Shown here piece by piece: positions 4,694 to 5,572 of a DNA stretch of 5,572 bases (its first letter is position 1; every line of letters begins with the position of its first letter). The stretch lies in NCBI GenBank assembly GCA_947471245.1, contig CANIXM010000149.1:1-5572 (forward strand), read 5' to 3'. The notes under the pieces are model-generated. The model was not told the DNA's origin and did no database searches. It saw only the letters and a list, made by a program, of their open reading frames with translations. The stretch comes from Paludibacteraceae bacterium (GTDB lineage: Bacteria; Bacteroidota; Bacteroidia; Bacteroidales; Paludibacteraceae). The position numbers and the translations under genes are program-made.

Positions 4694-5572
4694 TTAGTTC
4701 TGCCTTGCCACCTCGCCATGATGCACAAGATCCAGACCTACAGTTTGCACATGCTCCGAAACACGTACTGGAATAAACTTGTTGATTACACGGAATAATA
4801 TCAATGTAAAGAAGAAGGCATACACTACTGCTATCAAAATGGCCACTACTTCTTTGAACAACAACCAGCCATCACCTCCAAAAAACAAACCATTGGGGAT
4901 TGCCGCATTCACTGCTTTATCAGCAAAAAATCCTAAACAAATGGTTCCAATTACTCCACCCATACCGTGAACCCCCCACACATCCAGCGCATCATCCCAT
5001 CCTTTGTGCTCTTTCAGTTTCACAGCCATAAAACAACCCACGGCCGCTATTACACCGATGACAGCAGAGGAGTAAATGCTCACGTAACCTGCAGCAGGTG
5101 TGATAGTAGCTAGCCCAGCAACTGCACCAGTCATCAGTCCAATGAAAGTGGGCTTCTTATTGCCAGTGTTCCATTCTATCAGCAACCAGGTTATCGCGGC
5201 AAACGACGCAGCGGTATCCGTATTCAGAAATGCAGAAATAGTAATAGAGTCCACAGCCAACTCGCTACCGGCATTGAATCCATACCAACCAAACCACAAT
5301 AGAGCTGTTCCTACTGCAACTAATGGTATGTTGTTGGGCTCCGTTTTCTCGGGACGACGTCCTACAAAATAAACTGATGCCAAAGCAGCAAATCCAGCCG
5401 TAGCGTGAACCGTGATGCCCCCCGCAAAATCAAACACTCCCCAAGCAGCTAGCAAACCACCACCCCATATCATGTGGACAAAAGGATAGTACACAAAAAT
5501 CTGCCAAAGCACGAGGAAGAAAATGTACGACTTAAAAGAAACTCGATTGATAAATGCACCAGTGATAAGTGC
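4694..5572 (-). CDS. amtB: Ammonium transporter AmtB, 5' part outside the window
   Basis: AmtB is a trimeric inner-membrane channel-type ammonium transporter, blocked by the PII protein GlnK when nitrogen is plentiful. 292 C-terminal residues are visible; the frame runs open to the window edge (ALITGAFINRVSF...), so the GTG at 5512 is internal. About 110-130 N-terminal residues are missing. Numbering from the first visible residue, D48 in DFAGGITVH matches E. coli D160, and the pore twin histidines are H56 (H168) and H202 (H318, in DVWGVHGMGG). Also seen are FGWYGFNAGS (94-103), GAVAGLATITPAAGY (149-163) and several hydrophobic transmembrane segments. The cytosolic tail VRVSEHVQTVGLD...HGE matches the GlnK-binding tail of E. 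coli AmtB. It faces the nifV side and has its own terminator at 4642. A glnK gene upstream, beyond 5572, would be usual but cannot be seen. Confidence 0.97.
   Translation of the reverse strand, partial: ALITGAFINRVSFKSYIFFLVLWQIFVYYPFVHMIWGGGLLAAWGVFDFAGGITVHATAGFAALASVYFVGRRPEKTEPNNIPLVAVGTALLWFGWYGFNAGSELAVDSITISAFLNTDTAASFAAITWLLIEWNTGNKKPTFIGLMTGAVAGLATITPAAGYVSIYSSAVIGVIAAVGCFMAVKLKEHKGWDDALDVWGVHGMGGVIGTICLGFFADKAVNAAIPNGLFFGGDGWLLFKEVVAILIAVVYAFFFTLILFRVINKFIPVRVSEHVQTVGLDLVHHGEVARQN

Noticed and set aside
4779..5372. Plus-strand frames opposite amtB
   Set aside because: They are antisense shadows of the strongly conserved AmtB sequence.

Overview
The window looks like a piece of a Bacteroidota (Bacteroidetes) chromosome carrying the end of a nitrogen-fixation region. 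Three things point there. One gene ends in a type IX secretion (T9SS) type A sorting domain, which is characteristic of this phylum. The gene starts lack Shine-Dalgarno sequences and have A/T-rich leaders. A TAnnTTTG-type -7 element lies just upstream of the secreted-protein gene. A homocitrate synthase (NifV) and an ammonium transporter (AmtB) suggest a diazotroph. The genus cannot be told from this sequence.

Layout. 1-1068 (+) is nifV, lacking only its N-terminus. A 147-residue helical, possibly HEPN-like protein overlaps its end (1053-1496). After a 125-bp gap comes a nucleoside diphosphate kinase homologue (1622-2083) that keeps the catalytic histidine but has Glu where the family has Arg58. 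Next is a short array of mini-palindromes (2107-2217) with a trailer. It leads into a 109-residue protein of unknown function (2273-2602). About 600 bp of AT-rich DNA without a convincing gene follow. Then comes a secreted T9SS cargo protein (3201-4211) with a tandemly duplicated four-cysteine domain, closed by a strong terminator (4226-4271). A second, longer copy of the mini-palindrome array and trailer occupies 4349-4568. The window ends with the 3' two-thirds of amtB on the minus strand (4694-5572) and its own terminator (4642-4674).

How the parts fit. NifV supplies homocitrate for the nitrogenase FeMo cofactor, and AmtB imports ammonium under PII (GlnK) control, so both belong to nitrogen metabolism. 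The HEPN-like gene is translationally linked to nifV. The ndk-like and 109-residue genes follow in the same direction, and no terminator with a clear T-run separates them from nifV. They may be late members of the same transcript, but this is inference. The T9SS gene appears to be a separate transcription unit. The most unusual elements are the two related mini-palindrome arrays, whose arms show compensatory base changes and which share a conserved one-sided trailer. The kinase-like protein with a charge-reversed active-site residue and the duplicated cysteine domain also stand out.
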